Positions 7,410 through 16,410 are shown, counted from the stretch's first letter. The stretch: 42,266 bases of DNA from Muribaculaceae bacterium (GCA_017940245.1 JAGAYZ010000064.1:1-42266), one strand, 5' to 3'. A program made the numbers and translations. The notes: a model not told the origin generated them from the letters alone.

Positions 7410-10400
7410 TTAATTGCTTGGCTTGAACTTGCTGATCACCTCGTTGGTGAGGTTCTTGAGCAGATTGTAGCGAATCACGCCCACTACCGGGTAGAAGAAT
7501 GGCACATCTTCCACCACATCGCTAGCCTCATAACGGCCTTGCAAAAATGTGTTGATGCCTGCTGTGAGGTAGTTGGCCACGTCATCGTCGAGCACGTTGC
7601 AGAAGAGCTGGAACACGCCGTTTTCGATGCCGAACTCGTCTTTGGTGACTTTGTCGCACAAATCGATGAAGAAGCGGTTATATTCCTTCACTTGCTGCAC
7701 AATGGCATCGCGCTGTGCCGGGTCGTTCATGTCGCCATAGGTGAGTTGGTCGGTGCCCACCATGGAGTAGCAGTACTTCATGGCGTTCACGTTGCGAGCC
7801 GTGTACAAGCTGGTGTCGGCGCGGCCGTCGAGGCGTTGATTTTCCAGGCGAATTCCACCACGGCAGGTGATTTGCTTGGGACACTCGGTCTCAATTTTTA
7901 TTTCAAAGCGCTCGCTGTAGCGCTGGCCAAAGACGCGCTCGATAATGGCCTGTGTGAACTCGGTGACCTGGCCGCGCGATCCCACGATGTTGAGTATCTT
8001 TGACCCGGTACCGCTAAAGTAAATCTGCTTGGGCATCACAAAATTGCGAGCCTTCATGGCGCGGGCAATGTAGTAGATGATGGCGGCATAGAAGTAGAGG
8101 AACACGAGTTTGCGCTGCCCGTCGTTGCGCAACAGCACGTTGTAGCTATACAGGTTGCGGTCTATCTCGCGCAGGTCGCGCAGTTCTTCCACGTTTTCGA
8201 TCGAGAACAGGAAGGCGTTGATGTCTTCGCTGCGCTTGCCGCGCATGATGTCCTGCATGATGCTGGTGAGGTAGGAGATGCCGGCCGACCGGTCGTTTTC
8301 GATGATTTGCTGGAAGTAGCGGGTGTAGTGCTGCAGCAATGGGTTGTTGTCGGCATCGCGGTCGCCAAAGGCATCACCGAAGATGGCATTGCCGGCAAAG
8401 CGGAACGATGAGATGGCCACCGGCTCGCTGCGCATACCGTCGGCCGAGGGCTGGTAAATGACCGTGTCGCTGGTTCCGCCACCGATGTCAATAGACACGT
8501 AGCTGCTGCCGGTGACATCGGCACTTTTGTAGTAATAGGCCGGAGCCACCGACTCGGGATAGGCCTGTAGGCGCTCAATGTCACCGCCGATGTAGGTGCG
8601 GTACAATTCCTCCCAGGTGTCTTGTAACTTGCGCCGGTCGCTGCCGCCCATGCTCACGGGGAAGAAATAGACCACCTGCACGTTGCGCAGGTCCACATTC
8701 TCGAGCAGGGCTTTTGCCTTGATGAGCAGTGTGAGTTCGCGCAGGAATTCCTTGGCCAAGGTGGTGTCGCCCATCCACTTGAGTCCCGTGGTCACGTCGT
8801 AACCGTCGAAGAACTTGCGCTCGTAGAGGAACGGGATGTTCACGTCGTGGAACAAGCGTCGACCGCCGTCGTTGCCCGTGTTGCTGGCCAGTGCCGAGCG
8901 CAACGGGAAACCATACACGTTGTCGATGTCGTGCGGCAGGAACTCGATGCGCTGCAGTTGCTCGGCGATGTCCAGGCCGCCTTGCTTGAGCAGTGACGCC
9001 ACGAGCACCTGCTCGGTGCCGCTGGCAAAGGTGAGCGGCTCGCTCATTTGTCCACGCTCGGCCCACTCCACATGAGTGTTGGTCGTTCCGAAGTCGACAG
9101 CAAATATCAGTTCGCGGGCCGATGGGGTATAGGGTTTCCACATGGGCAAGATGATGCCGGTGAAAGTGCCCAGGTTGTTGTGAACGGTGGCCTCGGCATA
9201 GTCCCAGGTGCCGTTCACATCGTAGTATTCTGTGGTGTAAACCAGGCGTGCACGTTGTTTGTTGGTCACCTTGATGGTGCTTGTGTCGCCGCCATTGCGC
9301 AGGAATCGCAGCGATGCACTGCCGTCGCCCAGCATGGAGAACAGTTGCACGGTGTAGTCGTCGTTGCGGTCGGTGCGCACAAACGGGAACACGGCGGCGC
9401 TCATGATGACGTCTACCACGCGCCCGGTGCCACGGCGCTCATCGAAGGTCCAGGTGTGGTCGGTGGTGGGATAGTAACGCCGGGTGAGTTCTATGTAGCG
9501 TTTCTTGACGGGGATGCGCAAGGTCACCAGCACGCTGCCGTCGCTGTTCTCCTCAATGTCGAGCATGTTGCGCCCCACGACGTGGCGCTTGAGGTCGTCG
9601 GCGGTAAACCACCGGAAGAATTCGGGCTTGAGAGGCAACAGATAGCCCTTGCTGGGCTCCAAATCCTTGCTCTTGAGGTTGCCGTCGAAGAAGTGGTTGC
9701 TGTCGATGGCATTGCTCACGCGCAAGATGGTGTCGGTGAGCAGGTCGGCGGTCGTGAGGAAGGGGTACTGGATGCTGGTGTCGGGCAGTTTGCGCTGGTC
9801 GAGAGGTACCGTGCCGGCCAGCACCTCGGTTGCGCTGTCCCATTCACGGTCGATGTAGCGGTAGTGTTCCACACTGCCGTTGAAACCGTTGCACAGCACC
9901 AGTGGCAACGCCTTGGCATCGGGTTGTGGCATGGTGGGTTGGATGACGAAGTCGCTTTCGCTGGCGCTGGTGCGGATGTCGGCCACGCGCTTGTGATAGA
10001 AACGCGCTCCGAGCACGCTCACATCGGCCGAGCCGTTGAAGCGGTCGTAGGTGTGTTCCAGCACTTCGAGCACCGCAGCGGCTCGCTCGCGGTCGAGAGC
10101 GCTGGGGTTGGGAATCACCTGTGTGATGCGCTGGTAGAGTGCGCTGCGTTCGCGGCGCAGGTATTCCAGGTTGTGCAGCATGTAGCTATACACCATGCCC
10201 ACTTTCTCGCGCAGCACGGGATAAGCGTTGAACAACAAGTACATGTAGTAGACAAACTCCTCGTCGCGACTCCACAGAGGACGGTCCACCGAGAACAAGG
10301 GCACTCCCTGCTCCACTTTGATGGCATCGATGGGGGCACTCACGGGAGCCGCCATCACCAGCGATGCTGGCGAAGTGCCGCCCACCACCTGGCTACCCCA

Positions 10401-10847
10401 CAACAAGATGTACCAGTCGTGCAGGTCGTCGAAATTATATACCTTGTCGGCGGCCAGAAACAGTTCCAGCGTTTCGCCGTAGAGGCGATGCTGGTTGCTG
10501 GCTTTGAGTTGGGCCAGTTGCTCGTCGCGGTTCCACCGCACCAGGCGCAAGTAATCTTTGTGGTTCTCAAAGTCAAACAGCAGCTGAGCCACGTCCAGTG
10601 CATTCGACACCAGTCGCTCGTTCATGGCTGCACCACGCAGATAGGGGTTGCTCAGAGCGGTGAAAGCATTTTTCACCAAATCGAGTTGCGCAAATGGACT
10701 GGGAATGGCAGTGCGCGGGTTGCGCGACAGTCCACCGTCGGGATCCTTGATACGCTGGATGTCGTCGTCGGTGTAAGGCTCCACGGCAATCCAGTCTTCT
10801 TCGCCGGTGTGTGCCGTCTTGTTGCTATAGGAAAGTATATTGCTCAT
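7410..10847 (-). CDS. Large protein with C-terminal actin/Hsp70-type ATPase core
   Basis: The 1145-residue product contains the actin/Hsp70/sugar-kinase ATPase motifs in its second half: phosphate-1 VDFGTTNTHVE (584-594), phosphate-2 SIDIGGGTSDTVI (785-797), and an adenosine-type loop YFSGTGSK (943-950). The first 570 residues contain helical regions and a later beta-rich part that I cannot assign. No signal peptide or membrane span is seen, so it should be cytoplasmic. It sits 28 nt after the tubulin-like gene. Length and domain order differ from DnaK, MreB, FtsA and ParM. An SrfB-type annotation was considered but the sequence alone does not settle it. Confidence 0.8.
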   Translation of the reverse strand: MSNILSYSNKTAHTGEEDWIAVEPYTDDDIQRIKDPDGGLSRNPRTAIPSPFAQLDLVKNAFTALSNPYLRGAAMNERLVSNALDVAQLLFDFENHKDYLRLVRWNRDEQLAQLKASNQHRLYGETLELFLAADKVYNFDDLHDWYILLWGSQVVGGTSPASLVMAAPVSAPIDAIKVEQGVPLFSVDRPLWSRDEEFVYYMYLLFNAYPVLREKVGMVYSYMLHNLEYLRRERSALYQRITQVIPNPSALDRERAAAVLEVLEHTYDRFNGSADVSVLGARFYHKRVADIRTSASESDFVIQPTMPQPDAKALPLVLCNGFNGSVEHYRYIDREWDSATEVLAGTVPLDQRKLPDTSIQYPFLTTADLLTDTILRVSNAIDSNHFFDGNLKSKDLEPSKGYLLPLKPEFFRWFTADDLKRHVVGRNMLDIEENSDGSVLVTLRIPVKKRYIELTRRYYPTTDHTWTFDERRGTGRVVDVIMSAAVFPFVRTDRNDDYTVQLFSMLGDGSASLRFLRNGGDTSTIKVTNKQRARLVYTTEYYDVNGTWDYAEATVHNNLGTFTGIILPMWKPYTPSARELIFAVDFGTTNTHVEWAERGQMSEPLTFASGTEQVLVASLLKQGGLDIAEQLQRIEFLPHDIDNVYGFPLRSALASNTGNDGGRRLFHDVNIPFLYERKFFDGYDVTTGLKWMGDTTLAKEFLRELTLLIKAKALLENVDLRNVQVVYFFPVSMGGSDRRKLQDTWEELYRTYIGGDIERLQAYPESVAPAYYYKSADVTGSSYVSIDIGGGTSDTVIYQPSADGMRSEPVAISSFRFAGNAIFGDAFGDRDADNNPLLQHYTRYFQQIIENDRSAGISYLTSIMQDIMRGKRSEDINAFLFSIENVEELRDLREIDRNLYSYNVLLRNDGQRKLVFLYFYAAIIYYIARAMKARNFVMPKQIYFSGTGSKILNIVGSRGQVTEFTQAIIERVFGQRYSERFEIKIETECPKQITCRGGIRLENQRLDGRADTSLYTARNVNAMKYCYSMVGTDQLTYGDMNDPAQRDAIVQQVKEYNRFFIDLCDKVTKDEFGIENGVFQLFCNVLDDDVANYLTAGINTFLQGRYEASDVVEDVPFFYPVVGVIRYNLLKNLTNEVISKFKPSN

Positions 10848-10875
10848 TGTCGGTTCAGATAGGGTGTGATGGTGA

Positions 10876-12390
10876 TTAGTTGATGTTCTCGTAGCGGTCG
10901 CGCACGATGGTGGTGGCGGCCCGGTTGAACAGGTCTAGCAGTTTGTATTCGGCAGTGCGGGTGCTGTACTTGGCATCCCGGCTCAGGCGGTTCATTTCGG
11001 CCTTGAAGGTGTTGTTGTCCACCGTCTTGCGGCCCAGCAGGCTTTTGCGCGTGTGCACGTGATGGATGGCGTTGCTCATGTCGTTCTCGCCCATGTTGAA
11101 CAACTGCACACTGCGGTTGTTGTCATACATCTCGCTGAGCCACTCCACATAGCCGCGCATGAACTGGTCGGTGAGTGTGCGGTAGAACTGCGAGGTGAGG
11201 AAGTCGCTCTTGAGTTTAGGCTCGTCTTCGGTGAATCCCTGGCCTATCATGCCGCGCAGACCCGTGCGCAAGAACAGGAACAGCAGGTGGAATCGCACCA
11301 GTGGCTCGTAGATGAGATGGCGTGTGCTGGAGCCAAAAGCCAGGAAATCTACATCTCTCACGTCCTTTTCCAGGCCAAACTCAAATGCCATTGTCGGCAT
11401 GGGGTAGCCATTCTGGTCGGTGAGCCGGCTGTCGGCGATACCGGCAAACTTGAGCGGAGCCATTGCTGCCACGAGTTCAACAAGATGGGCGCGGTTGCGC
11501 TGGCCATGTTCGCCGGGGTCGTAGGCATAGGGTTTCGACACCTCTTGGTCGCCCACGTAGAAGATGGCGTTCAACTCGCTGTCGTTGGACCCGGTGAGCG
11601 TCTCCTTGTAGTAGTAGAGTGCGCTCTGTGTCTTGACGATGAAGTCGGCCTTGTCGATGCGATGGTCGTCGTTGTGCTCGATGTTGAAGTAGGGAAGCAC
11701 GGTGATGCCACCTATAGGAGCCCGGCGCAACACATCGCGGTTGTTGATATCGAGGTTGCTGGCTTGGCGCAGATTTTTCACCATAATGGGGAATCCGGCA
11801 GCGCCAGTACCGCCAAAGATGGAACTGATGAAGAAGATGCGGTCGCCGGCATTGAACACATTGGCCAGTGCCTTAAACTCGTCGCTGTCTTTGATTTCGT
11901 TCAGAGCTACGCTACCTATGTTGGGCGAGCCCACGAAACCGATGTTCATGCGGTTTTCCAGCTGATAGTCGGCAAAGAGGAGCGACGTGAGTGCCTGGTT
12001 GGCCTCGTTCATAGTGTCGTAGCCGATGAAGTCGCGGAATTTTTCACGTTCCACGGCACTGAGGTTGAAGATAAACGTGTCGTTGAGCTGGATGGTGCTG
12101 TCGCTCATGATTTCGCGCAGGGTGACGATGCGGTTGGCAAAAAAGCCATCCACGTTCACCTCGTTGCCGTAGAGCCGATTGCGAATCGAGCGATAGTTGG
12201 TGAGCAAGGCCTCGGTGCGCTTGAGGTCTTCGTTACTCTTGTGCGGGTCGATGATGACGGGCACAATTTCAAGATTGGGAACGGGGTGGCCGTCTTCGTC
12301 GACGGGGCGTACACCGGCCGCCGAGAGCATCAGCAGCGACTTGAGCACGCGCGATCCGGTTCCTCCTATAGCAAGCAAAAATAAACGCAT
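10876..12390 (-). CDS. Tubulin/FtsZ-like GTPase-fold protein (Tubulin_2 type)
   Basis: The 504-residue protein starts with a strand and glycine loop AIGGTGSRV (7-15) and has a second glycine box FGGTGAAGFP (192-201), which corresponds to the GGGTGSG signature of tubulin/FtsZ. VIIDPHKSN (46-54) fits the next nucleotide-contact strand. This arrangement matches the 'tubulin-like' Pfam family PF13809 rather than cell-division FtsZ. It is 28 nt before the actin/Hsp70-like gene and behind a four-TM protein. Polymerisation and GTP use are predicted from the fold only. GAA in place of GSG in the signature is a mild departure. Confidence 0.8.
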   Translation of the reverse strand: MRLFLLAIGGTGSRVLKSLLMLSAAGVRPVDEDGHPVPNLEIVPVIIDPHKSNEDLKRTEALLTNYRSIRNRLYGNEVNVDGFFANRIVTLREIMSDSTIQLNDTFIFNLSAVEREKFRDFIGYDTMNEANQALTSLLFADYQLENRMNIGFVGSPNIGSVALNEIKDSDEFKALANVFNAGDRIFFISSIFGGTGAAGFPIMVKNLRQASNLDINNRDVLRRAPIGGITVLPYFNIEHNDDHRIDKADFIVKTQSALYYYKETLTGSNDSELNAIFYVGDQEVSKPYAYDPGEHGQRNRAHLVELVAAMAPLKFAGIADSRLTDQNGYPMPTMAFEFGLEKDVRDVDFLAFGSSTRHLIYEPLVRFHLLFLFLRTGLRGMIGQGFTEDEPKLKSDFLTSQFYRTLTDQFMRGYVEWLSEMYDNNRSVQLFNMGENDMSNAIHHVHTRKSLLGRKTVDNNTFKAEMNRLSRDAKYSTRTAEYKLLDLFNRAATTIVRDRYENIN

Positions 12391-12449
12391 CTTATCTAGA
12401 ATGAATTTTTAATTATGATGATGAATTGGGCTTCGGTGCCGCGCTTTCT

Positions 12450-12899
12450 TTATTGCGGGATGGGGGTGTGGCGGCAGTTGGTGCTCCACCAGCGCATGGA
12501 AAATGAAGCCACGATGAAGAGCAGTGCGGCCCACATCATGTTCACCAGTTCAAAGGTGAGCGACTCGGCCACATAGCTCAGCCCGTTCTCGTCAAAGATA
12601 CTGCTGTTCACCATGTATCCTGCAATGGGTGCCAGCATCACCGTCAGGGCCAGCATCACCAGCCAGTGATACCAGCGGTCGAAGCGCACAGAGTTGATGG
12701 CAAAATAATAGATGGCGGCCATAGCCCATGCCACCACTATGGTGATGAGCGGAATCATGTCATACAGGCCCAGGTTATAGAGCTGGTCGCTGTATCCGGC
12801 CACAGAGTAGATACTCTCGTAGGCATTGATGCGGAAGATGTAGAACAGCACGGTGACTACGATTCCGGCAATGAGATAAATGAGATGTTGCTGTTTCAT
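12450..12899 (-). CDS. Four-TM membrane protein of the tubulin/actin-like cluster
   Basis: A 149-residue protein with four predicted membrane segments (about 6-22, 47-69, 79-100, 118-136) and short loops; the second loop pair holds RFDRWYHW. No family is recognised. It lies between the vWA-like lipoprotein (100 nt upstream) and the tubulin-like gene (59 nt downstream), all on one strand. It could be the inner-membrane member that links the lipoprotein and the cytoplasmic NTPases, which is inference from order only. Confidence 0.7.
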   Translation of the reverse strand: MKQQHLIYLIAGIVVTVLFYIFRINAYESIYSVAGYSDQLYNLGLYDMIPLITIVVAWAMAAIYYFAINSVRFDRWYHWLVMLALTVMLAPIAGYMVNSSIFDENGLSYVAESLTFELVNMMWAALLFIVASFSMRWWSTNCRHTPIPQ

Positions 12900-12999
12900 A
12901 TCTAATCAATTATGAATTCAAAATAGCGATATATGGCGGAAACAATTTGTTGTTTTTTAACCATGCACTGCACATCACAAGGATTGATGCAGGGAAAAA

Positions 13000-14445
13000 C
13001 TAGCGTTCCAGTTTCAATTTGATGGTGGTGTAGTTGCCGCCCTGCCCAAAAGCGCTGGCAATGCCTCCCAAGAATTCTTTCAGTCCCAGGGTCGTTGTCG
13101 CAAAGCCGGGTTGCGATGGGTTGGTGTCGCTCATCGCTGTTGATTGCTCGATCCATGCAGGGAACTCATTGGCCAGTGAGATGGTCACTTCGTCGCGCGG
13201 CTCGGTGAGCTTTCCGGTGAGCGTGAGCAGATGGGTCTTGCCTTCGAGATAGGCACGGTTGTTGCCCGTGACCATGCTGTGGTCGATGGGTTGCACCTTG
13301 AGTGTGAAACCGCTGATTGACTTCAGCTGATAATGCGAAGCATCGGCCAGGAAAGCCGCCGGTTTCTGCAGCCCGTTCAAGTTGGCGGCCACACTGAAGC
13401 AGATGATGCCGGTGGTTTTGTCGCCTTCACACTTGGTGAGATGTGTGGCGTCGTGGTGGTCGACCCTGAATCGACCGGCATTGTCTTTCCAGTCGGGTAT
13501 CACGCAATAGTCGACCGAGGCTTCGGCCTGGTTGAAACGGTATGAATTGCGGACTCCAGCGGGACTCATCAACTGTGCATAAGCCGCATCGGCAGCCATG
13601 GCATCCATCACCTTGCTGTCGGCAATCACCAGCATGTAGAACGGTCGCTGGCCAGTGTAGTTGAAGGGGTTGTTGTTGTAGGGATAGTATTTCCCTTGAT
13701 AGTCGCCCATGAACTGGTGAACCAGTATGGATTTGCCCTTATACTGCCTGAAGATGCGAGTGGCCAGGCTGTTCTCCTCGTTGAAAATTTTTTCCACACT
13801 CACGTCGCGTGTGTCGGCCGGTGAGTAGATGAGATCGGTGACCAGCACGCTCACGTTTCCGGCGGTTTGTACCCGCAGAATATCGTTGAAAATCTTCTGG
13901 AAGTCGGTGAAAGCGGCATTGCCCACACCCTGTGTGCTGGCATAGATGTTGCGGTCTTGCAGGAACTGGTCTATGCTGCCTTGATAGGGATAGATGCCGT
14001 CGTTGACGATGTTGATGGCCACGTTGCCGGTAGCGGGAAAGTGGTTGATCATGTCGTTCACCGCCTTTTTGAGTTGGCCGCGTCCGCCGGGAGCGTCGTA
14101 GGGCACCATGGAGCCGCTGCGCTCAAAGTAGATGGTGAGGGAGAGTTGTTGCAGGCCATAGCGGGTCACGTCCCAGTGCATGGGCGGGCGCAGGTTGCTG
14201 CCGGTAGATTCAATCAGTTCGGCCAGTGCCGCCACATCCACCTCGCCACCGTCGGTGAGGTAGGTCTTGTAGCGCTCGGGATAGGCCTTGATGATGGCGC
14301 AGATGGAGTCGAAGCGCGCTTGTGTGGTGTCTTGCTGCACCAGGGCTTGCTTGATGGCTTTCTCCAGTGGAGATGTGCTGCATGAGTTCATCGTCAGAGC
14401 AATGGCGACCACCAACAGGGGAATGATGTAAAATATTTTTTTCAT
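13000..14445 (-). CDS. von Willebrand A-like lipoprotein
   Basis: The 481-residue product has a lipoprotein signal peptide (Cys22 in MNSC). A vWA-like domain follows: TIYFERSGSM (104-113) matches the first MIDAS strand, Thr180 fits the second metal-loop position, and VLVTDLIYSP (200-209) has the third-position Asp204. The first MIDAS acidic residue is Glu108 instead of Asp. The C-terminal 200 residues appear beta-rich. It is 39 nt after the DUF4834-like gene. By family knowledge vWA domains bind partner proteins through a metal ion; the partner here is unknown but the downstream cluster is the obvious candidate. Confidence 0.72.
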   Translation of the reverse strand: MKKIFYIIPLLVVAIALTMNSCSTSPLEKAIKQALVQQDTTQARFDSICAIIKAYPERYKTYLTDGGEVDVAALAELIESTGSNLRPPMHWDVTRYGLQQLSLTIYFERSGSMVPYDAPGGRGQLKKAVNDMINHFPATGNVAINIVNDGIYPYQGSIDQFLQDRNIYASTQGVGNAAFTDFQKIFNDILRVQTAGNVSVLVTDLIYSPADTRDVSVEKIFNEENSLATRIFRQYKGKSILVHQFMGDYQGKYYPYNNNPFNYTGQRPFYMLVIADSKVMDAMAADAAYAQLMSPAGVRNSYRFNQAEASVDYCVIPDWKDNAGRFRVDHHDATHLTKCEGDKTTGIICFSVAANLNGLQKPAAFLADASHYQLKSISGFTLKVQPIDHSMVTGNNRAYLEGKTHLLTLTGKLTEPRDEVTISLANEFPAWIEQSTAMSDTNPSQPGFATTTLGLKEFLGGIASAFGQGGNYTTIKLKLER

Positions 14446-14484
14446 TGTTTTTTCATGTTTTGTTTTTTTGTAGCAGTAGGATGG

Positions 14485-14769
14485 TTATAATTCTTCAAAG
14501 TCGGCATCCACTACTTGTTCCTCGGTTCTGACCGGTCCTGTCGATTCGGTGGCCGTTTCTCGGGTGGCCCCTCGCACCTCCTCATAGTCGGCATATTCTC
14601 CCACTTCGCTTCCGAAGCGTTTGTCGTCGGCATAGATCTCTTGCTCGCGCTGGCGCACACGGTTGTAGGTGTCCTCCATGTTGCGGCGGGCGCGACGCAT
14701 GAGCATCCACATCTTCACGATGGGAAAGAAGATGATGAACAGAACAATCAGTAATAGCAGTTTAATCAT
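14485..14769 (-). CDS. Small membrane protein, DUF4834-like
   Basis: A 94-residue protein with one N-terminal membrane segment (about 2-20, IKLLLLIVLFIIFFPIVKMW), a basic patch RRARR, then a charged, probably disordered tail ending in acidic residues. The layout and its place right behind pssA fit the DUF4834 proteins found beside pssA in other Bacteroidales. It starts 22 nt after the pssA stop. Function is not known. Confidence 0.6.
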   Translation of the reverse strand: MIKLLLLIVLFIIFFPIVKMWMLMRRARRNMEDTYNRVRQREQEIYADDKRFGSEVGEYADYEEVRGATRETATESTGPVRTEEQVVDADFEEL

Positions 14770-14791
14770 TTGCGTCTTTTATTATGTTGTG

Positions 14792-15508
14792 TCAGTGTGT
14801 GTCGGCCTGTGCAAAAGTGTTCTTGCACACGGCCAGTAGCACATATAGGGCAATGGTCACAGCCAGTCCGGGCAGTCCCATCAGCACCACACATGCCACT
14901 GCACCCACAACTAGCAAAAACTGTGCCCAATTTTCACGCAAACTCATGTTGTGTAGTTTAAGCGAGAACATGCGCAGGTTGCACACCATGAGCAGCGACA
15001 GAGCCACGATGCACGCTACCACCACCCACTGGCTGATGGTGTGGTGTGTGGCATACCATGCAGCGAAGCCAATCCAAAAGATGGCATTGGCCGGAATGGG
15101 CAGGCCGGTGAACGTGGTGGTCTGCTCGGTGTCGACATTGAACCGTGCCAGGCGCAGCGCGCCGAACACGGGCAGTAACATCGCCGTCAGGCTCCAGTGG
15201 CTGTCGGGAACTGCGGCATGCATCAAGTTGTATATCACCATGGCGGGAGCCAGCCCGAAGGTGACCAGGTCGCTCAGCGAGTCGAGTTCCTTACCGATAC
15301 CGCTCACTGCGTGCAGCATGCGTGCCGAAAAACCATCCAGAAAATCGGCTATCGCTCCCAGGGTTATAAGCAAGAAGGCCAGTTGGTAACCCTGCAGTCC
15401 CCACAATGTTTCATCGAAGCAGCTAAACGATGCCACGATGGCCAGCGAGCCGCACAGCAGGTTAAGGCAGGTTACCGCATTTGAAATGTTGTTTATAATC
15501 TTTTTCAT
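14792..15508 (-). CDS. pssA: CDP-diacylglycerol--serine O-phosphatidyltransferase
   Basis: PssA makes phosphatidylserine from CDP-diacylglycerol and serine in the inner membrane. The CDP-alcohol phosphotransferase signature D-G-x2-A-R-x8-G-x3-D-x3-D is complete (Asp58, Gly59, Ala62, Arg63, Gly72, Asp76, Asp80). Several membrane helices follow. I take the ATG that gives MKKIINNISN (238 residues) because the longer frame would run into psd and begins with a non-hydrophobic segment. psd ends 32 nt upstream, so the two enzymes of phosphatidylethanolamine synthesis are paired. Confidence 0.95.
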   Translation of the reverse strand: MKKIINNISNAVTCLNLLCGSLAIVASFSCFDETLWGLQGYQLAFLLITLGAIADFLDGFSARMLHAVSGIGKELDSLSDLVTFGLAPAMVIYNLMHAAVPDSHWSLTAMLLPVFGALRLARFNVDTEQTTTFTGLPIPANAIFWIGFAAWYATHHTISQWVVVACIVALSLLMVCNLRMFSLKLHNMSLRENWAQFLLVVGAVACVVLMGLPGLAVTIALYVLLAVCKNTFAQADTH

Positions 15509-15540
15509 TACACTGTACTGTCTAGATAAATTAAGGTTGA

Positions 15541-16215
15541 TCACTTGCGGGCCAGGCGAGCCACTTGTGTTTCTCCGCCCCATGTCTTGTCGCCCAGTTT
15601 CACCAGGATTTCGGTGTCGAGCGGCAGGAAGATGTCAACGCGCGAGCCAAACTTGATGAAACCCACGAAATCGTTGATGTCGACCTGGTCGCCCACTTCC
15701 ACGTAGGTGACTATGCGGCGGGCAATGGCCCCGGCTATCTGGCGCACCAGAATGTCGTCGCCGCCCGGGGTGGTGATGACCACGGTAGAGCGCTCGTTGT
15801 CGGTGCTCGATTTGGGCAGGTTGGCAGCCAGGAAGCGTCCTGAGTGATGCTTCACATATTTCACATCGCCGGCCACCGGCACCCAGTTGGCATGCACGTT
15901 GAACACGGTCATGAACACCGACAGTTGAATCACATTCTTGTGCAGGTATTCATCCTCATAGACTTCTTCAAGAGCCACCACGGTGCCGTCTACGCTCGAT
16001 ACCACCACCGAGCCGTCTTTTTCCCCCTTGAAGTGCCTGCGGGGCAGGCGGAAAAAGTTGAGCACCAGCATGAAAAGCAGCACCGACAGCACAATGAACG
16101 CGATGGGAATGGGTTTATATTCGATAAACATATATGCCGCCACGTTGACGACAACTAGTATGAGCAATACTACCGCAATGATGTTTTTACCCTCGTGATG
16201 TATCTTTACTTTCAT
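15541..16215 (-). CDS. psd: Phosphatidylserine decarboxylase (short form)
   Basis: Psd makes phosphatidylethanolamine. This is the short, membrane-anchored form (224 residues) with two hydrophobic helices near residues 11-30 and 37-55. The self-cleavage site is seen as FGSRVD, with Gly190-Ser191; the Ser becomes the pyruvoyl group. HANWVPVAG and VKHHSGRF are conserved core segments. It is the first gene of a run that leads into pssA and the tubulin/actin-like cluster, and a consensus promoter lies just upstream. Confidence 0.95.
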   Translation of the reverse strand: MKVKIHHEGKNIIAVVLLILVVVNVAAYMFIEYKPIPIAFIVLSVLLFMLVLNFFRLPRRHFKGEKDGSVVVSSVDGTVVALEEVYEDEYLHKNVIQLSVFMTVFNVHANWVPVAGDVKYVKHHSGRFLAANLPKSSTDNERSTVVITTPGGDDILVRQIAGAIARRIVTYVEVGDQVDINDFVGFIKFGSRVDIFLPLDTEILVKLGDKTWGGETQVARLARK

Positions 16216-16237
16216 ATCTTTATTCTAGTTTAATCTG

Positions 16238-16268
16238 CAAAATTAATGCAAACCGACCGCAATACAAA
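16238..16268 (-). promoter_or_regulatory. Promoter of the psd-pssA run
   Basis: On the minus strand TTTG (16265-16268) is followed after 19 nt by TAATTTTG (16238-16245), an exact Bacteroidota promoter. It lies 22 nt from the psd ATG. It may also drive the following vWA/tubulin/actin-like genes if no terminator intervenes; I see none. Confidence 0.8.
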
Positions 16269-16378
16269 ATGAAAACCAAAAATTTTCATTTTTATGGTCA
16301 AATGTGGAGTGATTTTGTCGAGTGCAATGAGGTTGCGATAAAGAAAACTGTGCAGAGGGCAAAATGAGAAACTAAGTT

Positions 16379-16410
16379 TTTCAATAATCGCTATTTTATG
16401 TGTAATTTTG
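16379..16410 (+). promoter_or_regulatory. Promoter of cutC
   Basis: TTTC (16379-16382), 20 nt, then TAATTTTG (16403-16410). The -7 box is exact and the -33 box has one mismatch. Transcription would start near 16417, which supports the ATG at 16432 and leaves a very short leader. Confidence 0.6.

Noticed and set aside
7410-10847. Naming the large ATPase SrfB or DnaK
   Set aside because: DnaK has its ATPase at the N-terminus; an SrfB match cannot be confirmed by reading, so only the fold is stated.
9048-10862. 604-codon plus-strand open frame opposite the actin/Hsp70-like gene
   Set aside because: Shadow of the real gene; low-complexity His/Val/Gln composition and no recognisable motif.
12902-13156. 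84-codon minus-strand frame at the end of the vWA gene
   Set aside because: Mostly inside the vWA coding sequence in another frame and without a plausible start context.
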